Assembly: GCF_051903925.1 (NCBI RefSeq)
Contig: NZ_CP173678.1
Location: forward strand, 3,782,001-3,846,000
Direction: 5' to 3'
DNA: 64,000 nt
Origin: G051903925 sp051903925
Lineage (GTDB): Bacteria; Pseudomonadota; Alphaproteobacteria; Zavarziniales; Zavarziniaceae
Part shown: piece after piece, positions 1-8,877 of the stretch
Position numbering within the stretch: the stretch's first letter is position 1
Layout of the letters: each line of letters starts with the position of its first letter
Program-made: the position numbers and the translations under genes
The notes under the pieces: generated by a model
Told to the model about the DNA's origin: nothing
The model's database searches: none
Seen by the model: the letters and a program-made list of their open reading frames with translations, nothing else

Positions 1-1380
1 GACGGCCTGCGCTCCGATATCGAGATGCTGGCGGCGTTCGGACTGGTCGACGACATGACGACCGTCTGGCCCCTGCCCTGGGCCGGCATCCTGCGCCGGC
101 TTGAGAACACGCAGATCGGCTGGCTGCCCGCCCACGTGGAGCAGGCGGCGCGGCGCGTGCGCGACCGCGCCAAGCGGGAACTGGCGCCTGGCGTCCGGAT
201 CGGCGCCCTGGCCGGCGTCACCAACCGGCCCGCCGTCGTGCGCGATTTCGGCGCCGGCAACCGCGCCGACTACGAGGCCCAGGTCAGCCTGGAATTCACC
301 GGCGCCAGCACGGCGGGCCGCCTGCGCCTGGGCGGCCAGGGCATGTTCGGCGACGATCGCGGCCGCATCATGCCCGACGGCAGCTTCCTGGCGCAGGCCA
401 TTGGCGGCATGGTCGTCTATGGCGGTTACATGTCCCATTGGTGGGGACCGGGCCAGATCTCGGCCCTGTCGCTTTCGAACAATGCCCGGCCCTTCCCGCA
501 TGTCGGCATAGCCCGGCGCGACACCGCTCCGTTCGAATCGCCCTGGCTGTCCTGGCTGGGTCCCTGGCAGGCCGAGTTCTTCTTTGGCCTGCTGGATGGC
601 GACCGCATCGTGGCGGACACCTACTACAATGGCCTGCGCTTCTCGTTCAGCCCGGTCGAGGGACTGGAGATCGGCCTGTCGCGCACCCAGATGCTGTGCG
701 GCGACGGCAAGCGGTGCGATCCCTTCGGCACCTATTTCGACCTGGCGAACGACAGCAACAACATCAACGACACCAACGATCAGGGCACGATCGACATCAA
801 GTACGCGACCCATGTCGGGGACTATGCCGTCTCGGCCTATGGCCAGATCATGAACGAGGATTCGAACCCGATCGACAATTCGGGCAGCAGCTACCTGGTC
901 GGCGGCAGCATCTGGGGCCCGGCCTGGGACGACGGCGCGATGTTCCGCCTGACCATGGAGTATTCGGACACCCGCGCGACCGAGGACCTGTTCAGCTTCG
1001 GCAGCCGCTTCGGCTTCTATGCCTATAACAATGCGACCTATCCCGACGGCATGCGCTATCGCGGCCGGACGCTGGGCCACAGCCTGGATTCGGAATCACA
1101 GCTGTTCAGCATCCAGGGCACGCTCGTCGACCTGCGCGGCTGGCGCTACCAGCTGACCTACCACCATGCCAGCATCGCCTCGAACGAGCGGCGACTGCAG
1201 CCGTTCTTCACCAATGTGGTCACGACCCAGCCGGTGACGATCAATCTGGTCGAGTCCAAGGTGGTCTTTCCCGTGGGCGCGACCGAGGTCACGCTGATCG
1301 GCCGCGTCCAGGACGACCAGCCCCGCCCCCGCGACGGGGCAGAAGCCTCGATCGAGGGGCGCTTCAGCTACAATTTCTGA
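1..1380 (+). CDS. Wzi-family capsule assembly protein (5'-truncated)
   Basis: The frame is open from the first base, so the start lies upstream of the window; 459 residues are visible. The sequence resembles the Wzi capsule-assembly family. These are outer-membrane beta-barrels that help attach or organise surface polysaccharide. Visible signs are many alternating aromatic and polar strands (for example YGGYMSHWWGPGQ near residue 140) and a C-terminal strand ending in Phe (RFSYNF), typical of outer-membrane proteins. It opens a same-strand run of polysaccharide genes, which supports a surface-glycan role. No Wza or Wzc is visible here. Family call is fairly secure; the exact role is inferred. 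Confidence 0.82.
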   Translation, partial: DGLRSDIEMLAAFGLVDDMTTVWPLPWAGILRRLENTQIGWLPAHVEQAARRVRDRAKRELAPGVRIGALAGVTNRPAVVRDFGAGNRADYEAQVSLEFTGASTAGRLRLGGQGMFGDDRGRIMPDGSFLAQAIGGMVVYGGYMSHWWGPGQISALSLSNNARPFPHVGIARRDTAPFESPWLSWLGPWQAEFFFGLLDGDRIVADTYYNGLRFSFSPVEGLEIGLSRTQMLCGDGKRCDPFGTYFDLANDSNNINDTNDQGTIDIKYATHVGDYAVSAYGQIMNEDSNPIDNSGSSYLVGGSIWGPAWDDGAMFRLTMEYSDTRATEDLFSFGSRFGFYAYNNATYPDGMRYRGRTLGHSLDSESQLFSIQGTLVDLRGWRYQLTYHHASIASNERRLQPFFTNVVTTQPVTINLVESKVVFPVGATEVTLIGRVQDDQPRPRDGAEASIEGRFSYNF

Positions 1381-1538
1381 AGCCACGTCCGCACAGGTCC
1401 GGACGGCGCGCCATCGGGTCACAGTGCCTTTTGCGCGCCGTCGCCGCTTCAGTGGCACCCTGCATTGCCATTTCCGCGCAACGGCCTCGCAGCCCGGGTG
1501 ACGCATACAGTCGACGTGCCCAGTCAAGGACCGCCCGC

Positions 1539-2495
1539 ATGTCCCGTTTTCGCAATCTCCGGATCACCCGCCTCGTCCTGTGCTGGCTCAAGGCGCTGCG
1601 CTGGACGTGGTACTACACCGCGACGTCCGGTGCGTTCGTGCGGGGCTACAACAAGGACACGGCGCGCGCCTGGATCATGCGCGAGGCGCACACGATCGAA
1701 AAGGGCCTGGGCCTGCCCAACCCGCGCCCCTTCTTCGGCAAGGGCAAGATCCAGCACCTGCGCCACTATATCGGCCTGAGCCTGGCCACGCCCGAGAATG
1801 CCGGGGCCATCGCCATCGGCCATGGCGTGCTGCGCAGCTATGTCGACTGGCACCGCGGCATCCAGGAAAGCAACCCGGACGTGGAGCAGATCGACCGCGA
1901 CATGCGTGGCTGCAACGCGGATGGCTCGCTGGGCGGGACGGTGCCCCTGCGGGACGATTACAGCGACCAGGACCGCGTGCTCTACGACGACATGGTCACG
2001 CACCGGCGCTCGGTCCGGAACTTCCTGCCCGGCATCGTGCCGCGCTCCCTGGTGGAGGAAGCCCTGGCCGTCGCCAATCACAGCCCGTCGGTCTGCAATC
2101 GCCAGCCCTGGGCCGCGGCGATCGTCCAGGAACCGGGCATGGTTCGCCGTATGCTGGGCCTTCAGGCCGGCAACAAGGGCTTTGACGAGACGATCCACAA
2201 CCTTCTGGTGATCTTTGCCGACTCGCATGCCTTTGTTGAGGAATACGAGCTGTTCGAGCCGTTCGTCGATGCCGGGATTTTCTCAGGGGCGGTCGTCAAC
2301 GCCCTCAACGCCCGCAATATCGGTTCCTGCTGCCTCAACCTGTGCATCAGCCACAAGAAGGCGGAGCGGATCAATGCGGGCCTTGGCGTGCCGTCGCAGT
2401 TCTTTCCGGTGATGATGATCGCGTTCGGCCATCCCGTGCCCAATTGCCGGGTGGCCATGTCGCGCCGCCTGCCCGTGCAGACCTTCCCGCGCTGA
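1539..2495 (+). CDS. Nitroreductase-family protein of polysaccharide locus
   Basis: A protein of 318 residues. The C-terminal part, from about residue 160, looks like an FMN-dependent nitroreductase fold: RRSVRNF at the start, a NHSPSVCNRQPW segment for flavin binding, and a late glycine-rich segment with two cysteines (GSCCLNLCIS). The N-terminal 150 residues (EAHTIEKGLGL and onward) are an extension typical of the group found in polysaccharide clusters. I chose the start at MSRFRN because upstream in-frame residues look non-coding. The next gene is a pyruvyltransferase 29 bases downstream. Substrate is unknown; a redox modification of a sugar or precursor is only a guess. Confidence 0.8.
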   Translation: MSRFRNLRITRLVLCWLKALRWTWYYTATSGAFVRGYNKDTARAWIMREAHTIEKGLGLPNPRPFFGKGKIQHLRHYIGLSLATPENAGAIAIGHGVLRSYVDWHRGIQESNPDVEQIDRDMRGCNADGSLGGTVPLRDDYSDQDRVLYDDMVTHRRSVRNFLPGIVPRSLVEEALAVANHSPSVCNRQPWAAAIVQEPGMVRRMLGLQAGNKGFDETIHNLLVIFADSHAFVEEYELFEPFVDAGIFSGAVVNALNARNIGSCCLNLCISHKKAERINAGLGVPSQFFPVMMIAFGHPVPNCRVAMSRRLPVQTFPR

Positions 2496-2524
2496 CGCCG
2501 CACCGCAACCTCCGGACACGCTCC

Positions 2525-3742
2525 ATGGCCAAACCGCGCAAGCGCATCCTGTTCTCGTACCAGCTGCTGTCCAATGTGGGCTGCGAGATCATTATCCGCG
2601 GCAGCATCGACTTCCTGACGCGCGCCTTCCCGCAATACGACCTGGAATTCGTCGTCTCCAGCTATCATGTCGCGCGCGACCGGGCGATCCTGGCGGACCT
2701 GCCCCAGGTCACCATCGTGCCGATGCTGGGCTGGAAGCGCTATCTGCGCGCCGCGCTGACCTATACGGGGCGCATGGTCTCGAACTGGTCGCCGCGCTTC
2801 GCCACGGCTGAATTCCGCAAGTCCGACCTGTTCGTCTCGGTGGGCGGCGACATCTACACGATGTTCGGGAATTCGATCCCGCACGACTGGCTGGGTTACG
2901 AGGCCTTCGCCACGCGGCACGGGATCCCCTCGATGATGTTCGGCGCCAACATGGAGCGGTTCGAGATCGTCTCCGCCGCCGACCGCGCGCTCCTGCTCGC
3001 GCATCTGAAGCGCTTCCGCATCCTGGTCGTGCGCGACCGCGGCACCGCCGACTACCTGGCCGGCCACGGGATCAGCGAGAATGTCGACGTCTTCCCCGAT
3101 CCGGTCTTCTCCCTGCGCCCACGGACGGTGTTCCATCGGCGGAAGATCCGTCGCATCGGCGTGAACTTCACGCCCATCCTGCTGCGCGACTTCGGTCCGC
3201 CGATCCTGGAGCGCTTCGCCGGGATCGTCAGCGACCTGGCGCGGGACGGCTACGAGATCACGCTGCTGCCCCATGTCTATTCCAGCGACGGCAATCCCGG
3301 TCTGAACGACCCGACCGCGCTGGCGGCGCTGCACGCGGCACTGCCCGACGACGTCCGCCCCCGCGTCGCGCTCTATGACCGGACGTTCTCGCTGGCCACG
3401 ATCGCGGAGGCGCTGCAGCAGATCGACCTGTTCGTCGGCGCCCGCATGCATGGCTGCCTGAACTCGCTGACGCTGGGCAAGGCGGTGTGCTTCGTCGGCT
3501 ACAGCCGCAAGGTCCACACCATGGTCGACTGGCTGGCCAACGAGAGCCCGTTCGGCGTGATGAAGCAGAGCTTCAACGCAATCCATGCCGATCAGCTCGA
3601 CGCGGCGCAGCTGCGCGGCCTGATCGGCGCCCACGATGCCTGGGCGGCCGCCGCACCGGACGAGCCGGTGGAGGTCGACACGCTCAGCTATCTCCAGGGG
3701 CTGCCGGTCTGGGGGCACGTCACCCGCAGCGTCCCGCTCTAG
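2525..3742 (+). CDS. Polysaccharide pyruvyl transferase family protein
   Basis: 405 residues. The N-terminus (RKRILFSYQLLSNVGCEII) and the late motif GARMHGCLNSLTLGK around residue 305 are characteristic of the polysaccharide pyruvyltransferase family (CsaB/ExoV type). These enzymes move pyruvate from phosphoenolpyruvate onto a sugar hydroxyl as a ketal, adding negative charge to the glycan. The fold is related to GT-B glycosyltransferases. The gene sits between the nitroreductase and the flippase on the same strand with short gaps, so one operon is likely. The acceptor sugar cannot be read from sequence. Confidence 0.87.
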   Translation: MAKPRKRILFSYQLLSNVGCEIIIRGSIDFLTRAFPQYDLEFVVSSYHVARDRAILADLPQVTIVPMLGWKRYLRAALTYTGRMVSNWSPRFATAEFRKSDLFVSVGGDIYTMFGNSIPHDWLGYEAFATRHGIPSMMFGANMERFEIVSAADRALLLAHLKRFRILVVRDRGTADYLAGHGISENVDVFPDPVFSLRPRTVFHRRKIRRIGVNFTPILLRDFGPPILERFAGIVSDLARDGYEITLLPHVYSSDGNPGLNDPTALAALHAALPDDVRPRVALYDRTFSLATIAEALQQIDLFVGARMHGCLNSLTLGKAVCFVGYSRKVHTMVDWLANESPFGVMKQSFNAIHADQLDAAQLRGLIGAHDAWAAAAPDEPVEVDTLSYLQGLPVWGHVTRSVPL

Positions 3743-3757
3743 GGGATCCGCCCGCGC

Positions 3758-5245
3758 ATGGCATCGGACGGGCGTCAACCGCTCAGGAACAGCGGACGGA
3801 TCGCGGCCAAGGGGATGGCCTGGACCGCCATCGCGCTGGCCCTGTCAAAGGTCCTGTCCTTTGGCAGCCAGATCGTGCTGGGCCACCTGCTCCCGGTCGA
3901 GACCTATGCCGTCTTCGCCCTGGTCGGCACGGCGACGATCTTCGTGACGGTCTTCCAGAATTCGGGCGTGGGCAAGGCCCTGGTCCAGGGCCACGACCGG
4001 CTGGACCAGATCCTGCCCGACTATTCGGCCTTTGCCCTGTGGATGGGCCTGATCGGCGTCGCCGTATTCCTGGTCGTCGGCGCCATCTTCCAGCACATCT
4101 ATGCCGTGCCGGACCTGTTCTGGGTGATTGCCCTGACGTCGGTCAGCGTGCCGTTGATCGCCGTTGCCGTCGTCTGCTCCTCGCTGCTCAGCATCCGCTT
4201 CGCCTATCGCGACATCAACGTGGCGGAGATGAAGCGGGCGTTCGCCTATTACGCGCTGCTGATCCTGGTCGCCATCCTGGGGGCCGATGCCTTCACCATG
4301 GCGATCGCCCTCACCGTCACCTCGGCCCTGCACCTGTGGCTGCTGGCGGCCCGGCTCAAGGGCACGCGCTATGGCGTGCGCATCAGACCCCGCCGCTTCT
4401 TCGCGATCCTGGTCCAGTTGCGCTGGGTGATCCTGTCGGCGTTCCTGTTCGCGACCGCGATGAATGGCGACTATCTGGTCCTGGGCCTGATGCTCAGCCA
4501 GGAAGATCTGGGCCACTATTATTTCGGGTTCATGCTGGTCACCAGCGCCACGATCATGCTCAGCGCCGGCGTCAACCAGGCGCTCCTGCCGGTCTTCTCC
4601 CAGCTGCGGGAGGACCCGGCCGTGATCCAGGCGCAGTTCCTGAAGATCAGCGGCGCCATCCTCCTGCTCTGCGATCTGCTGTGCATCGGCCTGGTCGGCC
4701 TGGGCCCGGCGCTGATCCACGTCATCTGGGGCGGCAAGTGGGATCCTGCGATCGTCGTCGTGATCTCGATCGCGGCGGTCCTGCCGGTGCGGCTGATGTC
4801 GAACCTGGGCGCCGTCATCTTCGAGGCCAAGGGACGCTGGGGGCAGCGCGCCCTGGCGCTGTCCTGGGACGCGGCGGTGATCATCGCGTTCTCCTGGGCC
4901 GGTGCCCATTTTGGCGGCCTGGCCGGGGCGGCGCTGGCCGTGGCGCTGCAGCGCGCGATGAGCGGCCTCCTGGCCTTTGGCTTCTCGTCGACGTTGATCG
5001 GGCTGCGGCCCCTGCGCATCCTGGTCTTCATCCTGCGCAACATGGGGCCCTATGCCGTGGCGGTGGCAGCGCTCATCGTGCTCGCCCCCGATCGCCATCA
5101 CCAGATCGACAGCGCCGGCGACATGCTTCGCCCGGCGCTGGAGACGATTGCCGCGATCGCGGCGTTCCTGGCGGTCAACGGCCTGTTCAACCGCGACCTG
5201 CTGGCCGTCATGGTCAACCTGGTCCGCCGGCGCAAGGCCGGCTGA
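3758..5245 (+). CDS. Wzx-like oligosaccharide flippase
   Basis: 495 residues, almost entirely hydrophobic helices (about 12-14 predicted membrane segments). The N-terminal pattern, an amphipathic start followed by KGMAWTAIALALSKVLSF, is that of the polysaccharide-transport (PST/Wzx) group of the MOP flippase superfamily. It would flip undecaprenyl-diphosphate-linked repeat units across the inner membrane. It follows the pyruvyltransferase by 15 bases and precedes a glycosyltransferase by 43 bases, consistent with one transcription unit. Flippases of this group cannot be given substrate specificity from sequence. Confidence 0.88.
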   Translation: MASDGRQPLRNSGRIAAKGMAWTAIALALSKVLSFGSQIVLGHLLPVETYAVFALVGTATIFVTVFQNSGVGKALVQGHDRLDQILPDYSAFALWMGLIGVAVFLVVGAIFQHIYAVPDLFWVIALTSVSVPLIAVAVVCSSLLSIRFAYRDINVAEMKRAFAYYALLILVAILGADAFTMAIALTVTSALHLWLLAARLKGTRYGVRIRPRRFFAILVQLRWVILSAFLFATAMNGDYLVLGLMLSQEDLGHYYFGFMLVTSATIMLSAGVNQALLPVFSQLREDPAVIQAQFLKISGAILLLCDLLCIGLVGLGPALIHVIWGGKWDPAIVVVISIAAVLPVRLMSNLGAVIFEAKGRWGQRALALSWDAAVIIAFSWAGAHFGGLAGAALAVALQRAMSGLLAFGFSSTLIGLRPLRILVFILRNMGPYAVAVAALIVLAPDRHHQIDSAGDMLRPALETIAAIAAFLAVNGLFNRDLLAVMVNLVRRRKAG

Positions 5246-5288
5246 TGCGCCGCATGCGGCCATCGCTCCCCCGTCGCCGGAGCCATTG

Positions 5289-6302
5289 ATGAAGATTGCC
5301 TATGTCCTCAGCCCGTCCTGCCTCTATGGCAACCTGTTCAGCGGCGTCGTGGTGCAGGCCCGCTGCTGGGCCGCCGGGCTGCGGGAACTGGGGCACCAGG
5401 TGGACTTTCCCGCCGCCCACCAGGCGATCGACTGGACGTCCTATGACGTGGTGCACCTGTTCCAGCATGGCGCGTGGTGCGACAGCCTCATCGGGAACCT
5501 GGCCCCGACCCGCTCGCGCACGGTCTTCTCTCCGATCATCGACCCGCCCAGGCCCTATGGGCGCCTTGCGGGCGCGGTGTCGCTCCTGCCGTTCGAGCGG
5601 CTCCGCCTGGCACAGAACCAGCGCCTGCTGCGCCTCTATGGCCGTCGGCTGGATCGCGTCCTCGCCCGGTCGCGGCACGAGGCGGAGAGCCTGCGGGCCG
5701 TTGGCGTGCCGGGCGACCGCGTGCCCATCGTCCATATCCCGATGAGCAAGGCCTGGGACATTCCGGACGACGCCGTGCTGCGCCATCCGCGCAACGGCGC
5801 GATCCTGCATGTCAGCAGCCTCAGCCAGCCGCGCAAGAACGTGCGCACGCTGGTCGAGATCGCGATGCAGGAGGGCTTCGCCCTGCGCCTTGCCGGCTCG
5901 ATCGGGGATCCGGCCTTTGCCGCCTGGCTGCAGTCGGTCAGCGCCGCGCATCCCCGGATCGTCTATCTGGGGCGCATCGGCGACGACGTCATGCTGGACG
6001 AGATGCTGTCCTGTTCCGCCTTCTGCCTGCCCAGCCTGTTCGAGGGCGTGGGTCTGGTGGCGCTGGATGCGGCCTATTGTGGCGCCCACCTGGTCGTGAC
6101 GGACCGCGGCGGCACCCCGGAATATGTCGGCGACACAGCCCGCATCGTCACCCCCGCCGATCGTGACGGCATCCGCGACGCGCTGAAGGCGGCCCTGGCC
6201 GAACCTGGCCCCAACATGCGTGGGCGCGCCCGCGTAATCGCCAACTACTCATCGCGCGGTTCGGCCGAAAATCTGGTCCAAACCTATCAGGAAATCTTGT
6301 GA
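5289..6302 (+). CDS. Glycosyltransferase family 4 protein
   Basis: 337 residues with a GT-B layout. The N-terminal domain begins MKIAYVLSPS. The C-terminal domain holds ILHVSSLSQPRKNVRTLVE (donor-domain start) and the conserved loop LPSLFEGVGLVALDAAYCG, with an E-x7-type acidic pair that binds the nucleotide-sugar donor in GT4 enzymes. It is a cytoplasmic retaining glycosyltransferase, probably adding one sugar to the lipid-linked repeat. The start ATG lies just after the preceding flippase; upstream in-frame sequence is the shadow of that gene. Donor and acceptor are unknown. Confidence 0.85.
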   Translation: MKIAYVLSPSCLYGNLFSGVVVQARCWAAGLRELGHQVDFPAAHQAIDWTSYDVVHLFQHGAWCDSLIGNLAPTRSRTVFSPIIDPPRPYGRLAGAVSLLPFERLRLAQNQRLLRLYGRRLDRVLARSRHEAESLRAVGVPGDRVPIVHIPMSKAWDIPDDAVLRHPRNGAILHVSSLSQPRKNVRTLVEIAMQEGFALRLAGSIGDPAFAAWLQSVSAAHPRIVYLGRIGDDVMLDEMLSCSAFCLPSLFEGVGLVALDAAYCGAHLVVTDRGGTPEYVGDTARIVTPADRDGIRDALKAALAEPGPNMRGRARVIANYSSRGSAENLVQTYQEIL

Positions 6303-6398
6303 GGATCGCGCGGTCCGCAAGACAAGCCAATGGCATATTCTTGCCCGAACGGCACCATGTCCCGGGCCATTACCCCATCGGGGCCTGTATCCGGCAAC

Positions 6399-6427
6399 TT
6401 GACCGGGGCGAAGGCACGGCTGAAAAT
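6399..6427 (+). promoter_or_regulatory. Candidate sigma-70-like promoter for wzz-like gene
   Basis: TTGACC, a 17-base spacer and GAAAAT lie in the 205-base gap before the chain-length gene, about 80 bases upstream of its ATG. This gap is the largest in the left-hand plus-strand run, so an internal promoter is plausible. The -10 box is a weak match and no experimental support is available. Confidence 0.3.
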
Positions 6428-6507
6428 GCGCGGACCGAGGCGCACGGGCGCGCGCGGCCGCATGACCATGCCGCATCGACCAGATTGCCGCATCGACTGG
6501 TAGGACA

Positions 6508-7512
6508 ATGAACTCACTTTGGCAGGCATTGAGCACGGTCGGCGGGGCGTTTCGGGTGGTCCGGCGGCGCTGGCTGCTGGGCCTGATCGTGGCTTCCGTG
6601 ATGGGCTCCCTGTTCATCGGCATCACCTGGCTGCAGGGCCCCAGCTACAAGGCGACGATGATCGTGGGCGACGCCACCCGCCTGACCCGGTCCAGCTCGG
6701 GTGGCCTGCTGAACACCCTGGGCGGGGCGCTTGGCGGCCTCTCGGACGGTCTCTCCGCCGCGGCGTCGATCCAGCAGCTGGTCGGCGGCGCGGGCTCCCT
6801 TGCCAGCTACCAGTACATGCTGAAGTCGCCGACCGTCGCCCGCATCCTGTTGACCGAACGCGATGTCGTGCCCCTGCTGTGGCCGCCCGGGGCGGTCGAC
6901 TACGCGACCAAGACCTGGCGAGTCGGCACGGTGCGGGGCATCATCAACAACTATTACGAGTTCTTTGGCGCGCCGCGGGATCCCCGCATCACCGCCGATG
7001 ACGTGGCCACTGCGATCAACCGCATCGTCACCTTCAACGAGGATCCGATCTCGGGCGTCCTCCAGGTGGTGTGCCGCTCCGGCCGGCAGGAGGTCTGCGC
7101 GCCCCTGCTGACCATGGTGCACGAGGAGACGGACAAGGCATTGCGCGGGATCCGCAAGGACCAGGCGCTTCAGATCCAGTACTACCTGCAGCAGCGTCTG
7201 CCGGAAGTCACCCTGGTCGAGGTGCGCCGCGGGATGCTGGAACTGATGGAATCCGCCCTGCGCCAGGAGGTGCTGGCCGACACGACCGCATCCAGCGTGG
7301 TGCTGGTCCTGGGCCAGCCCAAGGATTCGGTCGAGACGGTGATGGCGGGGCCGTTCTTCCTGGTCGTCACGTCCGGTGCCTTTGGCGTGTTCTGCGCCCT
7401 GCTCGTGATCTTCGCGGCCGAGGCACGCCAGCGCACCCGGGCCTGGCAGCGGCAGCAGGCCTATCTGGAGCAGCAGGAGCAGGACCAGAGCCCCTACTCG
7501 ACCGCTGCCTAG
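6508..7512 (+). CDS. Wzz/chain-length determinant family protein
   Basis: 334 residues. One membrane helix lies near residues 23-45 (LLGLIVASVMGSLFIGITWL) and a second near 277-300, with a long periplasmic part between. This is the Wzz/polysaccharide co-polymerase layout. There is no C-terminal Walker-type kinase domain, so it is a stand-alone co-polymerase, not a fused Wzc. It would set chain length together with the polymerase encoded 15 bases downstream. The C-terminal tail is Gln/Glu-rich and cytoplasmic. A tyrosine kinase partner, if needed, must be elsewhere. Confidence 0.8.
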   Translation: MNSLWQALSTVGGAFRVVRRRWLLGLIVASVMGSLFIGITWLQGPSYKATMIVGDATRLTRSSSGGLLNTLGGALGGLSDGLSAAASIQQLVGGAGSLASYQYMLKSPTVARILLTERDVVPLLWPPGAVDYATKTWRVGTVRGIINNYYEFFGAPRDPRITADDVATAINRIVTFNEDPISGVLQVVCRSGRQEVCAPLLTMVHEETDKALRGIRKDQALQIQYYLQQRLPEVTLVEVRRGMLELMESALRQEVLADTTASSVVLVLGQPKDSVETVMAGPFFLVVTSGAFGVFCALLVIFAAEARQRTRAWQRQQAYLEQQEQDQSPYSTAA

Positions 7513-7527
7513 GGGTCGACGAGCCCG

Positions 7528-8877
7528 ATGTTCGCGCTGCTCTCCCTGCTGACCGGGCTGTTCCTGCTCTACAGCATCTGGTCGATGCCGCGCCGGCCGG
7601 GGCTGATCGCCGCCTGCCTGATGAACAGCTACCCGATGTCGATCCATTTCGGGCCGTCGGGGGCGATGATCTCGATGCTGGTCTGGGGCCTGGTCGTGTT
7701 CGCCGCATGCACCCGGCGCCCGTCGATCCCGCCGACAGCCACGCCCGAGATCCTGCTGCTGGCCTGGTTCACCTACTATTTCCTGTCGATGTCCTGGGCT
7801 GTCGACCTGGGCGTGTCCTTCTCGTACCTGTCCGGCGTGCTGGCCCTGTGCGGTGCGTCCTATTTCGTCGGGCGGACGTTCGGCAGCGAGCGCGATTTCA
7901 TGCGCGACTTCCTGGTTGGCTGCGCAATCCTGGTCCTGCTGCTCGGCCCGTCCATCCTGCTGAAGCAGAACCCGCTCAGCACCGGGCGCCTGACGGGTGG
8001 CCTCGCGGCCGTCGGCATCGGCACCCTGTTCGAGATTCCCCTGGTCGGCCTGCCGGTCCTGATCATTTTCCTGACCAACCTGAAATGGTGGTTCAAGGGG
8101 ATCATGATCGGCTTCCTGGGCTTCGCCGTCGTGCCGCTTGCCCTGGCGAACGGTACGCGCAGCGTGATCCTTGCCGCAGGCGTCACCTGGCTGGTGATGG
8201 GCGCAATCTGGATCCTGCGGAACGGGATCAGGATGCGGTTCGTCGTGGCAAGCGTGCTGATCGTGTGCGCCGTGATCGGGTCGGCCATCGCCTTCCAGGA
8301 TTACATCAACTCCGATCGCTCGCTGCGCCGCATCTTCGCGCTGATCAGCATCATCGGGATCGGCGACAGTGGCGACAGCTACGACGCGTCCAATGCCATG
8401 CGCCTGGACTGGTACAGGCAGGCGTTCGTCCTGATCGAGAGCTCACCCCTGATCGGCCATGGCGCTGGCGGTTTCGCCATCGAAGGGTCGTCGAACAACA
8501 TCTACCCGCACCAGATGGTGCTGGAAATGCTGACCGATACCGGCGTGATCGGGGCGGCCCTGCTGATCGGCGGCATTGCCGGTACGCTGTACATGGGCCT
8601 GCGCGGCGCCCTGCGCCCGGCGCTGGACTGGGCATTGCTGGTCGCGGTGGCGCTGCTCGCAGGCGCGCTGGTGCGCCAGCAGGTCAGCATGAACATCACC
8701 ATGGCCAAGGTGCTGTTCTTTGCCATGGGCGTCATCGTCGCGCGGACCGTCGAGGATCGCCGCGCGGCGGCCAGGCGGCGGGCGGAGCAGACGGAGGCGC
8801 TTCAGCGCCAGGCCACGCTCGACATCGCGAGCCAACCCGGCCCCAGCCTTGCCAGTCCGCCCTACCTGAACCGCTGA
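7528..8877 (+). CDS. O-antigen polymerase/ligase family membrane protein (Wzy/WaaL-like)
   Basis: 449 residues with roughly 10-12 hydrophobic segments and one large periplasmic loop around residues 265-325. The loop contains RLDWYRQAFVLIE and SPLIGHGAGGFAIEG, the signature of the Wzy_C/O-antigen ligase family. Given the neighbouring Wzx- and Wzz-like genes it is most likely the repeat-unit polymerase, although Wzy and WaaL cannot be told apart reliably by sequence. The 3' end overlaps the convergent glycosyltransferase by 16 bases. Confidence 0.83.
   Translation: MFALLSLLTGLFLLYSIWSMPRRPGLIAACLMNSYPMSIHFGPSGAMISMLVWGLVVFAACTRRPSIPPTATPEILLLAWFTYYFLSMSWAVDLGVSFSYLSGVLALCGASYFVGRTFGSERDFMRDFLVGCAILVLLLGPSILLKQNPLSTGRLTGGLAAVGIGTLFEIPLVGLPVLIIFLTNLKWWFKGIMIGFLGFAVVPLALANGTRSVILAAGVTWLVMGAIWILRNGIRMRFVVASVLIVCAVIGSAIAFQDYINSDRSLRRIFALISIIGIGDSGDSYDASNAMRLDWYRQAFVLIESSPLIGHGAGGFAIEGSSNNIYPHQMVLEMLTDTGVIGAALLIGGIAGTLYMGLRGALRPALDWALLVAVALLAGALVRQQVSMNITMAKVLFFAMGVIVARTVEDRRAAARRRAEQTEALQRQATLDIASQPGPSLASPPYLNR

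Noticed and set aside
3845..5263. 472-codon minus-strand frame opposite the flippase
   Set aside because: Asp/Gln/His-rich antisense translation; the plus strand encodes a clear membrane protein.
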